Notes under the pieces: generated by a model
Database searches by the model: none
What the model was told of the DNA's origin: nothing
What the model saw: the letters and a program-made list of their open reading frames with translations, nothing else
Program-made: the position numbers and the translations under genes
NCBI GenBank assembly: GCA_030442055.1
Contig: JAUJEB010000003.1
Span: 186,001 to 250,000 of the forward strand
DNA: 64,000 bases
Reading direction: 5' to 3'
Source of the DNA: Agaribacillus aureus
GTDB taxonomy: Bacteria; Bacteroidota; Bacteroidia; Cytophagales; Cyclobacteriaceae
In this document: positions 1-8,930 of the stretch, one piece after another
How positions within the stretch are numbered: the stretch's first letter is position 1
How the letters are laid out: each line of letters begins with the position of its first letter

Positions 1-2469
1 CCACCATTTTAAATCGATCCTATAAGCAAAGTCATCCAACCATTTTGTTACAATCAGGTAGCTAAGGGGTAATGCAATGATAATCGCTATTAATACCATC
101 CTGGTTAAGTCACCAGATAAAAGCCGTATTATACCAAGGTCTGTGGCGCCTAATATTTTCCGGATGCCAATTTCTTTTAACCTTTTTTCAACCGTAAAAG
201 CCAATAAACCGAATAACCCAAGGCCTGAGATCACAATAGCTAATCCCGCAAAGTAGCGGGACAATATTGCTACCCGCTTTTCTGATGCGTACAGACGCTG
301 GTAGTCGTCATCCATGAATTTAAAATCGAAAACCTCCTCAGGGCTATGGGTTTGATAAATCCTTCTTAGCTTGTCGATAGTCTCATTCTCTGTTCCAGCC
401 CGGATCTTAACAGACACTTTTGGTGCGTAAATTATAGGCGCCAAAAAAATAACGCAAGGTTTGATTTCTTCATAAAGCGATTCAAAATGAAAGTCTTTAG
501 CTACCCCGACAATTTGCATTTCGCTATTATCTATCTTTACCATTTTGCCAATTGGATCTTTTAATGCCATCCTTTCAATTGCCGTCTCATTAAATATGAT
601 CTGATTGTGTGAACCGAAGTCCTCGGAGAAAGCCTGCCCAGCCACCATTTCCATTCCAAGCGTTTCGATCAAATTGTAACCGGCCCAAAGCCTTGAAAAA
701 AATGGCGCATCTCCCTGATCTTTCCCCTCCCAATGAATACCATTAGTACCGCCCAGGGGCTTTCCTGCCACCATATTGCCACCTCCTGCATTCAATACCC
801 CGGGAATGCTCCTGATTTTAAACATGAAATCCTCATTCACATTATCGGTGTCAAAATAGATGACGTGATCCCTGTCATATCCCAGATTTTCGGACTGGAC
901 AAACTTTACCTGCTCATAAACAACCCAGACTGATACAATTAATACTACCGCTACAGCAAATTGAAATATCACCAATCCCTTCCTGGCCCAAATTGCGCCC
1001 AATGAAGAATCGAGCCTTCCCTTTAATGTGCTTGCCGGTTTAAATGAAGAGATGTATAATGCCGGATAGCTGCCGGAAACAATCCCTGCAAACAGTGTAA
1101 TAGCCAACAACACCAAAATAAGGTCCGCGTCAAAATTCAGGGAAAGTTGCTTTCCTGTAACTAAATTGAAGTGAGGAAGGAAAAGTACAACCAGCAGCAT
1201 GGCTACTACCAAAGATAAAAAAGCCATCAAAACCGATTCTCCCATATATTGCATCATTAGCGTCCCTCGTCTGGCGCCAACAACTTTTTTGATACCTACC
1301 TCTTTAATCTTTCTTAATGATCTTGCAGTAGATAAACTCATAAAATTAATACAGGCTACCAGCAATATGAAAATGGCAATAATTGAAAATAACCTCACAT
1401 ATTCAATTCTACCGCCAGCCGGTACACCGTTTTCATAGAGACCATACAGGTAGCGATCTGAATACCGTTGCAGGAACAAGGTCGCCTTCGAGTTTTTGTC
1501 CTTGGTTTTTAAAAAACTGCCTATTTTATCATTGAATTGCCCGATGGAGGTCCCAGGTTTTAAAAGGACGTAGGTTCGGGGGGAACTGTCTCCCCAACCT
1601 GCCCCGGGGTTAATTTCCTGAAACAATTCATAACTCAGCAATAAATCAAAATGGTTGGTGGCGGTGGAAGGTGGCGACTCAAAAATCCCTGAGACAAGAC
1701 ATAACCTGTTAATATCCCGCGCTTTCCAATTAATGGTTTTGCCAATAGCACTTTCGGTTGAATTGAATAGCTTTAATGCTAACGCTTTTGATATGACAAC
1801 TTCATTTTTGTTTGATAGGATCTTGTTTTTGTTGCCTCTTATTAGTCTGTAAGAAAATGTGTTAAAAAAATCTCCGGATACATATTGCCCGGTTGCTTTA
1901 ACCCTGGTATCTTCAACAGCTATCACTCCCTTACTGATGTTGAAGGTTGGAGGAACTACCGCTACTGAGAATGCAATTTCCGGCATTTCTTCAGCCAGTC
2001 CTTTGGCTAAAGGCACCGGAGTTGCCTCAATGGTTTCCACACCGTGGGTGTGATGAAGGTTTTGCATGACCTGAAAAAGTTGGTCATCTTTTTCAAAAAA
2101 TTTGTCAATATTCATTTCATTATCCACCCAAAGGAAAATAAGTAAAGCACAGGCCATACCCGTGGATAGTCCAAAAAGATTAATCAGAAATAAACGTTTA
2201 TAGCGTTTAAAGCTTCGATAGGTCATTAAAAAATTATGGCGGAACATTGCTATTGGATTTAAATGAGGATTAGTTTTAAACGATTTGATAAAGGAAGGTC
2301 GGAAATAGCGCATTACATTCCCTGCGAATTTCCACTTTGCTTTGAAGGGAGATGTATCATAATGGCCTTCATAAAGCTCCGTGAGATCTCCTTCGATCTC
2401 TTCCAGGTAGTCTTCCCGGCAGAACCAGCGCAGGAAACGAAGTGCGCCTTTAGGAGGTGTCGGCTTCAT
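1..2469 (-). CDS. MacB/FtsX-type ABC permease with N-terminal permease-prefix domain (3' end outside window)
   Basis: The frame is open from the ATG at 2469 down to base 1, giving 823 residues without a stop. I checked it in six stretches and it stays in frame. The protein opens with the prefix domain (LRFLRWFCRED, then EIEGDL at about residues 24-29). It continues with a first membrane helix, a MacB-type periplasmic domain, an FtsX core with ACINFMSLSTAR and KEVGIKKVVG, a second periplasmic domain, and the C-terminal FtsX core with KEIGIRKILG. The final membrane segments lie beyond the window edge. The start lies 2 bases after the stop of the preceding permease, so both are probably cotranscribed from the PadR promoter at about 5400. 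MacB/FtsX permeases act in the inner membrane with a separate ATPase. The substrate is unknown. Confidence 0.9.
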   Translation of the reverse strand, partial: MKPTPPKGALRFLRWFCREDYLEEIEGDLTELYEGHYDTSPFKAKWKFAGNVMRYFRPSFIKSFKTNPHLNPIAMFRHNFLMTYRSFKRYKRLFLINLFGLSTGMACALLIFLWVDNEMNIDKFFEKDDQLFQVMQNLHHTHGVETIEATPVPLAKGLAEEMPEIAFSVAVVPPTFNISKGVIAVEDTRVKATGQYVSGDFFNTFSYRLIRGNKNKILSNKNEVVISKALALKLFNSTESAIGKTINWKARDINRLCLVSGIFESPPSTATNHFDLLLSYELFQEINPGAGWGDSSPRTYVLLKPGTSIGQFNDKIGSFLKTKDKNSKATLFLQRYSDRYLYGLYENGVPAGGRIEYVRLFSIIAIFILLVACINFMSLSTARSLRKIKEVGIKKVVGARRGTLMMQYMGESVLMAFLSLVVAMLLVVLFLPHFNLVTGKQLSLNFDADLILVLLAITLFAGIVSGSYPALYISSFKPASTLKGRLDSSLGAIWARKGLVIFQFAVAVVLIVSVWVVYEQVKFVQSENLGYDRDHVIYFDTDNVNEDFMFKIRSIPGVLNAGGGNMVAGKPLGGTNGIHWEGKDQGDAPFFSRLWAGYNLIETLGMEMVAGQAFSEDFGSHNQIIFNETAIERMALKDPIGKMVKIDNSEMQIVGVAKDFHFESLYEEIKPCVIFLAPIIYAPKVSVKIRAGTENETIDKLRRIYQTHSPEEVFDFKFMDDDYQRLYASEKRVAILSRYFAGLAIVISGLGLFGLLAFTVEKRLKEIGIRKILGATDLGIIRLLSGDLTRMVLIAIIIALPLSYLIVTKWLDDFAYRIDLKWW

Positions 2470-2471
2470 GG

Positions 2472-5054
2472 TTACTCGTTCTTTAAGCATTCAGTCGGAC
2501 TGATCCTAGCCGCTTTTAGGGTCTGCAGTCCAACGGTGAGCCAGGCAATCAATAACGTCAGCGATGCTACACCAATAAAATACCACCATTTTAAGTCAAT
2601 CCGGTAAGCAAAGTTTTCCAACCATGTGGTGGCTATGAAATAGCTAAGCGGTGTGGCAATAGCAATGGCTACCAACACCATGCCGGTGAAGTCTCTCGAT
2701 AAAAGACGCACGATACCGGACTCCCCGGCACCTAATATTTTCCGGATACTAATTTCCTTGAGTCTTCTTTCTGCCGTGAACGTTGCCAGGCCAAATAAAC
2801 CGAGGCATGAGATCAAAATAGCAATTCCCGCGAAGTATTTAGACAAGGTGGCAACCCTTTGCTCCGCTGCATAAAAGGCCTGATAACTTTCGTCCAGAAA
2901 TTGATAGTCAAAAGCAAAGCCGGCATTATAGCTTTCATAAAAATCCCGAAGTCCATCCAGGGCTTCTTTTTCTCTTCCGGCTTCTATTTTTACCATGATC
3001 TTATTTTCCGATCCGGGTGCCAGTATAAAACAGAAAGGCTTCACCTTTTCGTGCAATGATTCGAAATGGAAATCTTTAACAATGCCAATTATTTCCTTTT
3101 CGCCCATAAAGTTGACGATCCTGCCAATCGGTTCCTGAAGCTGCATGGCTTTGATGGAGGCTTCATTGAATATAATTTTTGCGCTCTCGGCACTAAATTC
3201 TTTTGAAAAAGACCGCCCCTCTTTTATTTCAATACCCAATGTTTCTATAAGATCATAATTCACCGCGGCCACCTCAAATCGCGTCATATCATCGGGCGCT
3301 CTTCCCTCCCACTGTATGCCGCTGACAGACCAGTTGTGACCAATCATACGATGTCCCGTACCGGAAGCATTTACGACACCCGGAAGGCGTCTCACCTCCG
3401 TTAAAAATGTCTCCATATTATCCATTATGTTACCCTCTACATCAAAAAAGATGATATTGTCTTTATTGTAGCCAATGTTTTGTTCCTGAACAAACGTGAT
3501 CTGCCTGTACACAACCCAGACACTTACCATTAATATGACGGAAATTGTAAATTGAAAAACCACCAAACCTTTCCGTATCCAGCCGGCGTTTGAGCCGGCA
3601 TTTAATTTTCCTTTTAAGGTGCTTACAGGCTTCAGGCCAGAAAGATAAAATGCCGGGTAGCTACCGGCGGCCAGGCCGGTAAATAAAGTGATCACGAGGG
3701 CTGAAAAAAGAAGTGCGTGGTCATATGTCAGGGAGAGCTGCTTCTCCACAATTTCGCTAAACTGGGGCAAAAACAGGGCTACCAGCATAAAAGCCATTAT
3801 CATTGAAAAAAATGCCATCAATACGGATTCGCTCAAATATTGAAGTATGAGGTCTTTTCTTCTTGAACCAACTACTTTCTTGATACCAATCTCTTTTGAT
3901 CTTCTGGAGGCCTGCGCCGTGGAAAGGCTCATGAAATTAACGCAGGCGATGAGCAAGATAAAACCAGCTACTATAGAAAACAATCTGACGTATTCGATCC
4001 TGCCTCCTACCAACACCCCGTTTTCATAGGCACTAAAAAGATAATTGTCCGAATAGCGTTTGAGGAATGGCGACCGGATCGATTCGGGGAATCTGCGCTT
4101 AATCAAACCAGCAAATTTTTCGTTAAACAAACTGACATCGGTTCCCGCTTTTAAGACTACGTAAACATGGGGCCCCAGGCTGCCCCAATCGTCTACCCAA
4201 AACTTAATGTCTTTATAGAGCTCAAATGACATGACAAAATCAAATTGCGTGGAGGAATTGATGGGAACTGACTTAAAAACACCGGAAACAAGGAATGGCT
4301 GCTCGTGTTGAAATACTATTTCCTTGCCCATTATCCCTTCAGTGGTATTAAATAATTTTATCGCCAACGCTTCGGAAATAACGATAGCGTTCTTATGTGT
4401 CAACACCTGGTCTGCACTCCCGTGAATGAGGTCATAGGAAAATATGTTAAAGTAATCCTTGCCAACATATTGCCCCGTAGCTTCCACATTTTTCTCACCA
4501 ACAGAAAGTATGAAGCCATCAAACCCGGGCCAGTGCGGCGGTGCCACGGCTGCTGCGTAAGCCACCTCGGGCATTTCTTCCATGATGGCTTCAGCCATGG
4601 GTCCGGATGTTTCTTTGGTGGTACGAATAACTTCATCGTATTGAAGGTGTTCCATCACCTGGAAAAGCCGGTGGTCTTTTTCGTGAAACTTATCGACATG
4701 AAGCTCATCATTAACCCACAGGTATATTAATAAAACACAGGCCAACGCTGAAGAAAGCCCTATAAGATTGATAAAGAAAGCATTTCTATAACGCTTGAAA
4801 CTTCGAAAAGAGAGTAAAAAGTTGTGGCGAAACATGGCTATATTATTTGACGGATATCTATTGAAAGGTTTGATAAAGGTTGGTCTGAAATAACGAATTA
4901 CACTCCAGGTAAACTTCCAGCTCGCCTTGCGTGGAGACCATTGATAATAGTCCTCATAAAGCTCGATAAGGTCCCCCTCGATCTCCTCAAGGTAGTCTTC
5001 CCGGCAAAACCAGCGCAGGAATTTTAAGGCAGTTTTAGGTGGATTCGCTTTCAT
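2472..5054 (-). CDS. MacB/FtsX-type ABC permease with permease-prefix domain
   Basis: This 860-residue inner-membrane permease has the prefix domain at residues 1-75 (FLRWFCREDYLEEIEGDL), a helix at about 93-114, and two periplasmic MacB-type domains. Its FtsX cores carry ACVNFMSLSTAQ / KEIGIKKVVGS and GLFGLATFTAERR / KEISIRKILGA. It ends CLKNE, a tail shared by several paralogues here. Its ATG overlaps the PadR stop by one base (TGATG), which indicates translational coupling. The next permease starts 2 bases after its stop. It has no Walker A or ABC signature motif, so it must use an ATPase encoded elsewhere, if it uses one at all. Drug or peptide efflux, lipid handling and stress sensing are all possible. 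Confidence 0.93.
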   Translation of the reverse strand: MKANPPKTALKFLRWFCREDYLEEIEGDLIELYEDYYQWSPRKASWKFTWSVIRYFRPTFIKPFNRYPSNNIAMFRHNFLLSFRSFKRYRNAFFINLIGLSSALACVLLIYLWVNDELHVDKFHEKDHRLFQVMEHLQYDEVIRTTKETSGPMAEAIMEEMPEVAYAAAVAPPHWPGFDGFILSVGEKNVEATGQYVGKDYFNIFSYDLIHGSADQVLTHKNAIVISEALAIKLFNTTEGIMGKEIVFQHEQPFLVSGVFKSVPINSSTQFDFVMSFELYKDIKFWVDDWGSLGPHVYVVLKAGTDVSLFNEKFAGLIKRRFPESIRSPFLKRYSDNYLFSAYENGVLVGGRIEYVRLFSIVAGFILLIACVNFMSLSTAQASRRSKEIGIKKVVGSRRKDLILQYLSESVLMAFFSMIMAFMLVALFLPQFSEIVEKQLSLTYDHALLFSALVITLFTGLAAGSYPAFYLSGLKPVSTLKGKLNAGSNAGWIRKGLVVFQFTISVILMVSVWVVYRQITFVQEQNIGYNKDNIIFFDVEGNIMDNMETFLTEVRRLPGVVNASGTGHRMIGHNWSVSGIQWEGRAPDDMTRFEVAAVNYDLIETLGIEIKEGRSFSKEFSAESAKIIFNEASIKAMQLQEPIGRIVNFMGEKEIIGIVKDFHFESLHEKVKPFCFILAPGSENKIMVKIEAGREKEALDGLRDFYESYNAGFAFDYQFLDESYQAFYAAEQRVATLSKYFAGIAILISCLGLFGLATFTAERRLKEISIRKILGAGESGIVRLLSRDFTGMVLVAIAIATPLSYFIATTWLENFAYRIDLKWWYFIGVASLTLLIAWLTVGLQTLKAARISPTECLKNE

Positions 5055-5377
5055 CAGCCAAAGGAAATTTCAGGAATTTGCCGGTAGATGTTGTCTCTCA
5101 AAGCATACTGGTGATCCAATAATTTTTTTCCGAAAGCCGTGATCACATAAAACTTCTTTCTCCGGCCACCGCGGTTGCTGGCAGGGCTCCCAAAACGGGA
5201 CTTTACAAAACCCTTATTTTCCAGACGCTTTAAGATCACATGAACTGCGCTAATGTTTACCTTTTTTTCCACTTTCTCTTCCAGGGTTTTGAGGATCAAT
5301 ACACCATAGGCCCTGTCGCGCCATGCTCCTACGATGAGCAGCACCAATTCTTCAAATTCTCCAAGGGAATGTTTCAT
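5054..5377 (-). CDS. PadR family transcriptional regulator
   Basis: This 107-residue winged-helix protein starts with LGEFEELVLL, the hallmark of this PadR subgroup. A recognition-helix region follows (NISAVHVILKRLENKGFVKS), then a basic wing (NRGGRRKKFYVIT) and a short C-terminal dimerisation helix. It belongs to the short PadR-s class. It is the first gene of an operon with two permeases and is coupled to the first by a TGATG overlap. PadR proteins usually repress their own operon and release DNA on ligand binding or membrane stress. The inverted-repeat element 23 bases upstream is a likely self-operator (inference). Confidence 0.93.
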   Translation of the reverse strand: MKHSLGEFEELVLLIVGAWRDRAYGVLILKTLEEKVEKKVNISAVHVILKRLENKGFVKSRFGSPASNRGGRRKKFYVITAFGKKLLDHQYALRDNIYRQIPEISFG

Positions 5378-5399
5378 TAATTCAACCTTATTTACTTAA

Positions 5400-5433
5400 C
5401 AAATATGAATTTAATATATTAGTTTCACTTTTG
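5400..5433 (-). promoter_or_regulatory. Candidate PadR operator (copy 1)
   Basis: Read on the minus strand, the half-site CAAAAGTGAAAC is followed by 10 A/T-rich bases and the imperfect mirror half AATTCATATTTG. Eight of 12 positions pair. It lies 23 bases before the PadR ATG. The same half-site (CAAAnRTGAAAC) occurs before the PadR genes at 21800 and 55345, and a TGAAAC variant lies before the one at 13372. The recurrence next to four homologous genes is visible in the sequence. Binding is inferred. Confidence 0.55.
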
Positions 5434-5652
5434 CTAAGAAAATAAACTATTTTTTCGGGAATAAGAAGATTTCAGTGAAAATGTGCCAGTGAGATTAATG
5501 AAAGTTAAGCCGACGTGCCATAGGGTGATGATGGTGACATGTTTACAATATCAACACGTTTTTTTATCAAACATCAAAAGTTACGATTATTAGCGTCTGA
5601 TCTTGCGCAGGATCAGCGGGAATAATCTGATCCACAATGGAAACACCATAAT

Positions 5653-6108
5653 TTATTTATTGTTAAATTTTAGTTTTCCGAACAGAAACAGGATTATAAA
5701 CAGCGGGATGAAGAACACAATAGCGGATATGATGGCCAAAGCTACCCAGTTCCAGATATATGATGACATCCCATATCTGTGCTCTATGCCGTAGTTGATT
5801 TTTTTTCCTTCAGGCATTAGTGTTTTGAGATCTGCATAGTAAGTCTTAAACAAATCGGGTGAATCAATCGTCATTTTATAGATGGAGCCACTGTCATAGG
5901 ATTTTGCCAGCCCGCCCTGCTTCAATGCCTTTTCATCCAACCAAATTTCAACAAATTCATTATTGACCATTTTAATATCTTTAACGGCTCCTTTTTTTGC
6001 CAATAGCTCCAGCGAGACCTTATCCAATTCCCGGTGGTTGTCGCAGGAAAGCAACAGCATGCCAACCAAAAAAATAACAATGGGGAAAGTAAATTTAAGT
6101 ATTTTCAT
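5653..6108 (-). CDS. Lipoprotein resembling the FtsH extracytoplasmic N-terminal domain, without AAA+ or protease parts
   Basis: I take the ATG at 6108, which gives 151 residues (MKILKFTFPIVIFLVG). An in-frame ATG at 6150 would add 14 residues before the signal sequence and is less likely. A lipobox (MLLLSC) is followed by a domain of about 85 residues (SLELLAKKGAVKDIKMVNNE, FVEIWLDEKAL) and then a C-terminal membrane helix (WVALAIISAIVFFIPLFII). The order of N-terminal export segment, KDGDVxKI...VEVYIK-like domain and transmembrane helix matches the first ~150 residues of Bacteroidota FtsH. The chain stops where the AAA+ domain would begin. The function is unknown. It might interact with FtsH or mimic it. 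The homology is my pattern recognition and was not computed. Confidence 0.7.
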   Translation of the reverse strand: MKILKFTFPIVIFLVGMLLLSCDNHRELDKVSLELLAKKGAVKDIKMVNNEFVEIWLDEKALKQGGLAKSYDSGSIYKMTIDSPDLFKTYYADLKTLMPEGKKINYGIEHRYGMSSYIWNWVALAIISAIVFFIPLFIILFLFGKLKFNNK

Positions 6109-6459
6109 TTCCATGCGTTTTAGCTTGTGAGCCCCCACACCCGTTTTCACCGTCCATTCTTAATTTACTATTTAATGCAGATAGTTGAAAGCATTATTGA
6201 TGAAATAGTAAAAAAACGCTCTTCATTGCTAAAGCCGGGACAAATGTGTTACCCGAAACCGGTACTACTGCGCAGGAATTTATCATCGCTATCTCAACGA
6301 TCTGTAAAGTTCCCATGCATCTATTCCCCAATTTCGACTCGTTGCGCGCTCTTGCTGAAGCTGGTTTTGGCTCAGCCCTACATTTACTGTAAGGTGGGCA
6401 TGCCGGGTCGATCGTATGCGGAACTCCGGTATGGCTAAAAATTTGTATGGCTGTCTCCC
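6109..6459. other. Intergenic stretch, possible decayed coding sequence
   Basis: There is no convincing gene here. A 103-codon plus-strand frame (6127-6438) begins inside the neighbouring gene and has no family features. A different plus-strand frame reads coding-like from about 6242 to 6385 (RALAEAGFGSALHLL near its end) and then hits a stop. The minus strand also has an open stretch. The 6240-6440 part is richer in G+C than typical spacers here, which would fit a relic of a broken gene. I cannot identify its source. Confidence 0.3.
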
Positions 6460-7605
6460 CTATTTACCGAGCTTGCGAAGGTCTCCTGATATTTTTCCGT
6501 CATACTTTTTAATGAACAGGTCTCCGGAACCGGCACCATGAACGTGCACATTCTTTGCTACGTAATCGACGTGGACGTTGCCGGAGGAATCATTTAGGGT
6601 GAAGTGTCCGTTGATATTATTAGCTCTGATATCGCCGGAAGAATCTGTTAGTTTTAAGTCACCATCAACCTTTCCAATATTCAAACCTCCTGAGGTATCT
6701 CTTAAAGTGATATTTCCATTCATATTCCTCATGTCGATATCGCCGGAGCTATCCCTCAGGTTCAGATTCCCGTTTATGTTTTCCAAACTTATCGACCCGG
6801 AATTATCAGTAATTTTTATCATATTTTCAACACCCTGGTTGGTATTGATATTAGCCAGTCTCATATCTCCGGAAGAATCTCTGAGCGTTAAATTTCCGTT
6901 TACCCGCACCAAATTTATCGCTCCTGAGTTGTCGTTAATTTTTACCATTTTTTTAGCGCCATTGTTGGTGTTTATGTCGATCAATTCCATATCTCCGGAG
7001 GAGTCCTTAAGGTTGAGGTTGCCATGGATGTTTTTAATATGAAGATTTCCCGAACGATCATCCACCGTCAGGTCGTTCTCAATATCTGCAATTTCCAGAT
7101 CACCTGAACGATCATAGATGGACAGTGCCAGGTTTTTAGGAACATTCACTACCAGATCAATTTTTCTGGCCGGCGCGCTGAAGAATCCATCCGGGTTGAT
7201 GGCTTCCAAAAAATCATTTCTCTTTTGGAAATTAAAACGACTCTCTAAAATAGCCTTGTCACCTTCTCTAAAAAGTGAAAGGTGCATAAACTCTTCAACA
7301 ATGCGTACGGCGCGCTTGATACTAACGGCTGATAACACGACATCCGCTTCTACAGTAATTACATCGGAATCGTGGCCGCGGACAGTGACATGTCCCGCCC
7401 CGGAATTAACGGTTAGTGCTTTTAAGTCATCGGCCGATAGTTGCAGGGTTTTGCTGGTTGTGAACCCCTTATAAAAAAGAACCTTGTATTCCTTCTCGTC
7501 TATTTTCTTCAACACCAGTTCTTCGGATTGCGCATTTGCATGATCAATAAATGATTGTGTAAAGCAAAAGCATAGAAAAAACAAAGTAAATAAATTCTTT
7601 TTCAT
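6460..7605 (-). CDS. Exported DUF4097-like beta-solenoid repeat protein
   Basis: This is a 381-residue protein with a Sec signal peptide (cleavage after about HANA, residue 25). Residues 60-160 resemble the N-terminal part of DUF4097 proteins. Residues 160-375 are built from about ten short units of the pattern LxDSSGDxxxxxINGN, each probably one coil of a right-handed beta-solenoid. Two consecutive 42-residue units (about residues 194-277) are near-duplicates, including the insert INTN(N/Q)G. There is no catalytic signature and no anchor, so it is probably periplasmic or surface-associated. DUF4097 proteins in Bacteroidota are often called putative adhesins, but their role is not established. 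Confidence 0.85.
   Translation of the reverse strand: MKKNLFTLFFLCFCFTQSFIDHANAQSEELVLKKIDEKEYKVLFYKGFTTSKTLQLSADDLKALTVNSGAGHVTVRGHDSDVITVEADVVLSAVSIKRAVRIVEEFMHLSLFREGDKAILESRFNFQKRNDFLEAINPDGFFSAPARKIDLVVNVPKNLALSIYDRSGDLEIADIENDLTVDDRSGNLHIKNIHGNLNLKDSSGDMELIDINTNNGAKKMVKINDNSGAINLVRVNGNLTLRDSSGDMRLANINTNQGVENMIKITDNSGSISLENINGNLNLRDSSGDIDMRNMNGNITLRDTSGGLNIGKVDGDLKLTDSSGDIRANNINGHFTLNDSSGNVHVDYVAKNVHVHGAGSGDLFIKKYDGKISGDLRKLGK
6775..7026 (-). repeat. Tandem 126-bp coding repeat, two copies
   Basis: Codons of residues 194-235 and 236-277 of the DUF4097-like protein encode the same 42-residue unit twice. The shared anchors are GNLxLxDSSGDM, INTN, G(A/V)xxM(V/I)KI and DNSG. Shorter 18-residue units flank it on both sides. 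The array is in frame and could expand or contract by slippage or recombination without breaking the gene. Confidence 0.7.
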
Positions 7606-7758
7606 CGTCAGTAGTATTTTAAGTTTTATTAACCATTTGAGTGAGCACTATAAAAGAAGGCCTACCGGAAAGATGTAATTTCTCTGCAAAAGGTTGCACG
7701 GGGCAATGGCTCATCCTTTTGTTCAAAATTTAGCTGGTTAGGTCCGACACCCTGCGAC

Positions 7759-8664
7759 TCACCTGAGCCCGTCAATTATTTTGGCGTCTACCCAGTAAAT
7801 ATCCTGATTGCCTGAATAGAAAAGATATTTACCATCTTTTGTTACAAAGGGACAAAACTCATAATTGGCTGTATTAATAGCACTACCCATGTTCTTTGCC
7901 TGCGTCCAGCTGCCGTCTTTGTTCTTAAAGCTGATATACAAATCCCCGCGGCCATAACCTTCTTTTCTTTCGGCGCAAAATATGAGGTATGATTCATCAT
8001 AGGCCACAAATACATCGGCTTCATATCCTTTTGTGTTGATGGATTCTCCCATTCTGACAGGTTGCTGAAATTCCCCGTTAACCTGGGCAGCGGCATAGAT
8101 ATCAAAATCACGCTTGTTTTCTTCTCCGGCTCCCACATTGGAGGCAAAATACATGGTGCCGCTGTTGGTAAAGGAAATATAGTATTCGTTTTTATCAGAG
8201 TTAATGGTTTTGCCTGCATTTATTGGTGTTGACCAACCATTGCCTTCTTTTTCCACGTACCAGATATCAATGTCTTTCTTTTTTCCGGATCCGCTTAAAG
8301 GTTGACCTGAGATGAAAAAAAGTCTTTTTTCATCGGGCGATAAAAAAGGGTCGTTGTATCCATACAGGTCGTCATAAATTATTTTTTCAGGTGAGGTCCA
8401 TTGACTGCCTTCGAGTTTCATATACCGGATGTCAGCCTTGCCATCGACAGTAACAGCATAGTAGAACTCGGTGCCATCTTTTGAAAATACCGAGCCGAAT
8501 TCATATTGATTCTCTTTGGAAACGATACCCGGCGCGAATACTTTTGGGGTGAGCCCGGGCGGTGATTGTTTCAGGTATTTTAACGACTGTTTTCTAAGAT
8601 CCTGTGCCTGGGTAATTTTGGCAGCAAGTAAGACCAGAGGGACTAGTATGGTTAGAACTTTCAT
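7759..8664 (-). CDS. Exported PD40/WD40-like beta-propeller protein
   Basis: The ATG at 8664 gives 301 residues and places a signal peptide (MKVLTILVPLVLLAAKITQA) at the N-terminus. The upstream ATG at 8691 would put nine residues before it. Blades of the PD40 type follow, recognisable by repeats such as YNDPFLSPDEKRLFFIS, YYISFTNSGTMYFASN and FVTKDGKYLFYSGN, alternating with DI(W/Y) strands. Proteins of this type in Bacteroidota are exported TolB-like propellers, often near transport or peptidase genes. No enzyme domain is attached. It appears monocistronic, with 153 bases to the DUF4097-like gene downstream. Confidence 0.85.
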   Translation of the reverse strand: MKVLTILVPLVLLAAKITQAQDLRKQSLKYLKQSPPGLTPKVFAPGIVSKENQYEFGSVFSKDGTEFYYAVTVDGKADIRYMKLEGSQWTSPEKIIYDDLYGYNDPFLSPDEKRLFFISGQPLSGSGKKKDIDIWYVEKEGNGWSTPINAGKTINSDKNEYYISFTNSGTMYFASNVGAGEENKRDFDIYAAAQVNGEFQQPVRMGESINTKGYEADVFVAYDESYLIFCAERKEGYGRGDLYISFKNKDGSWTQAKNMGSAINTANYEFCPFVTKDGKYLFYSGNQDIYWVDAKIIDGLR

Positions 8665-8930
8665 GGTTTGACCTTTTATTAATACTAACAAGTATGCCTA
8701 AATTTATATTCTAAAAAAACTAAAATCTCTTCTTTCTATATTATTACCAAACATTTCCCTGACACCAATTGTATCAAGGTCAACATGGTTTCCGGAAAAT
8801 TCTCGCTAATTGCCTCTCGCCCTTAATTCCTGGTATTAGATAACTAAACTACCAAACAGTAGTTCAGCAGGATGCCGGCATTAAGAACTTTGCAAAGAAG
8901 TAATAAGTCCTTTAGACATTCTATCCGCTA

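Noticed and set aside
6127-6438. 103-codon plus-strand frame as a real small gene
   Set aside because: It starts inside the neighbouring gene's 5' region and shows no signal, domain or ribosome-binding context. It is kept only as a possible relic.
6775-7026. Repeat array as a CRISPR
   Set aside because: Units are contiguous, in frame and protein-coding. There are no spacers and no cas genes.
6578-7042. 154-codon plus-strand open frame opposite the DUF4097-like repeat
   Set aside because: It follows from the repeated codons of the real gene on the other strand (periodic PEES/SPEL pattern) and has no family features.
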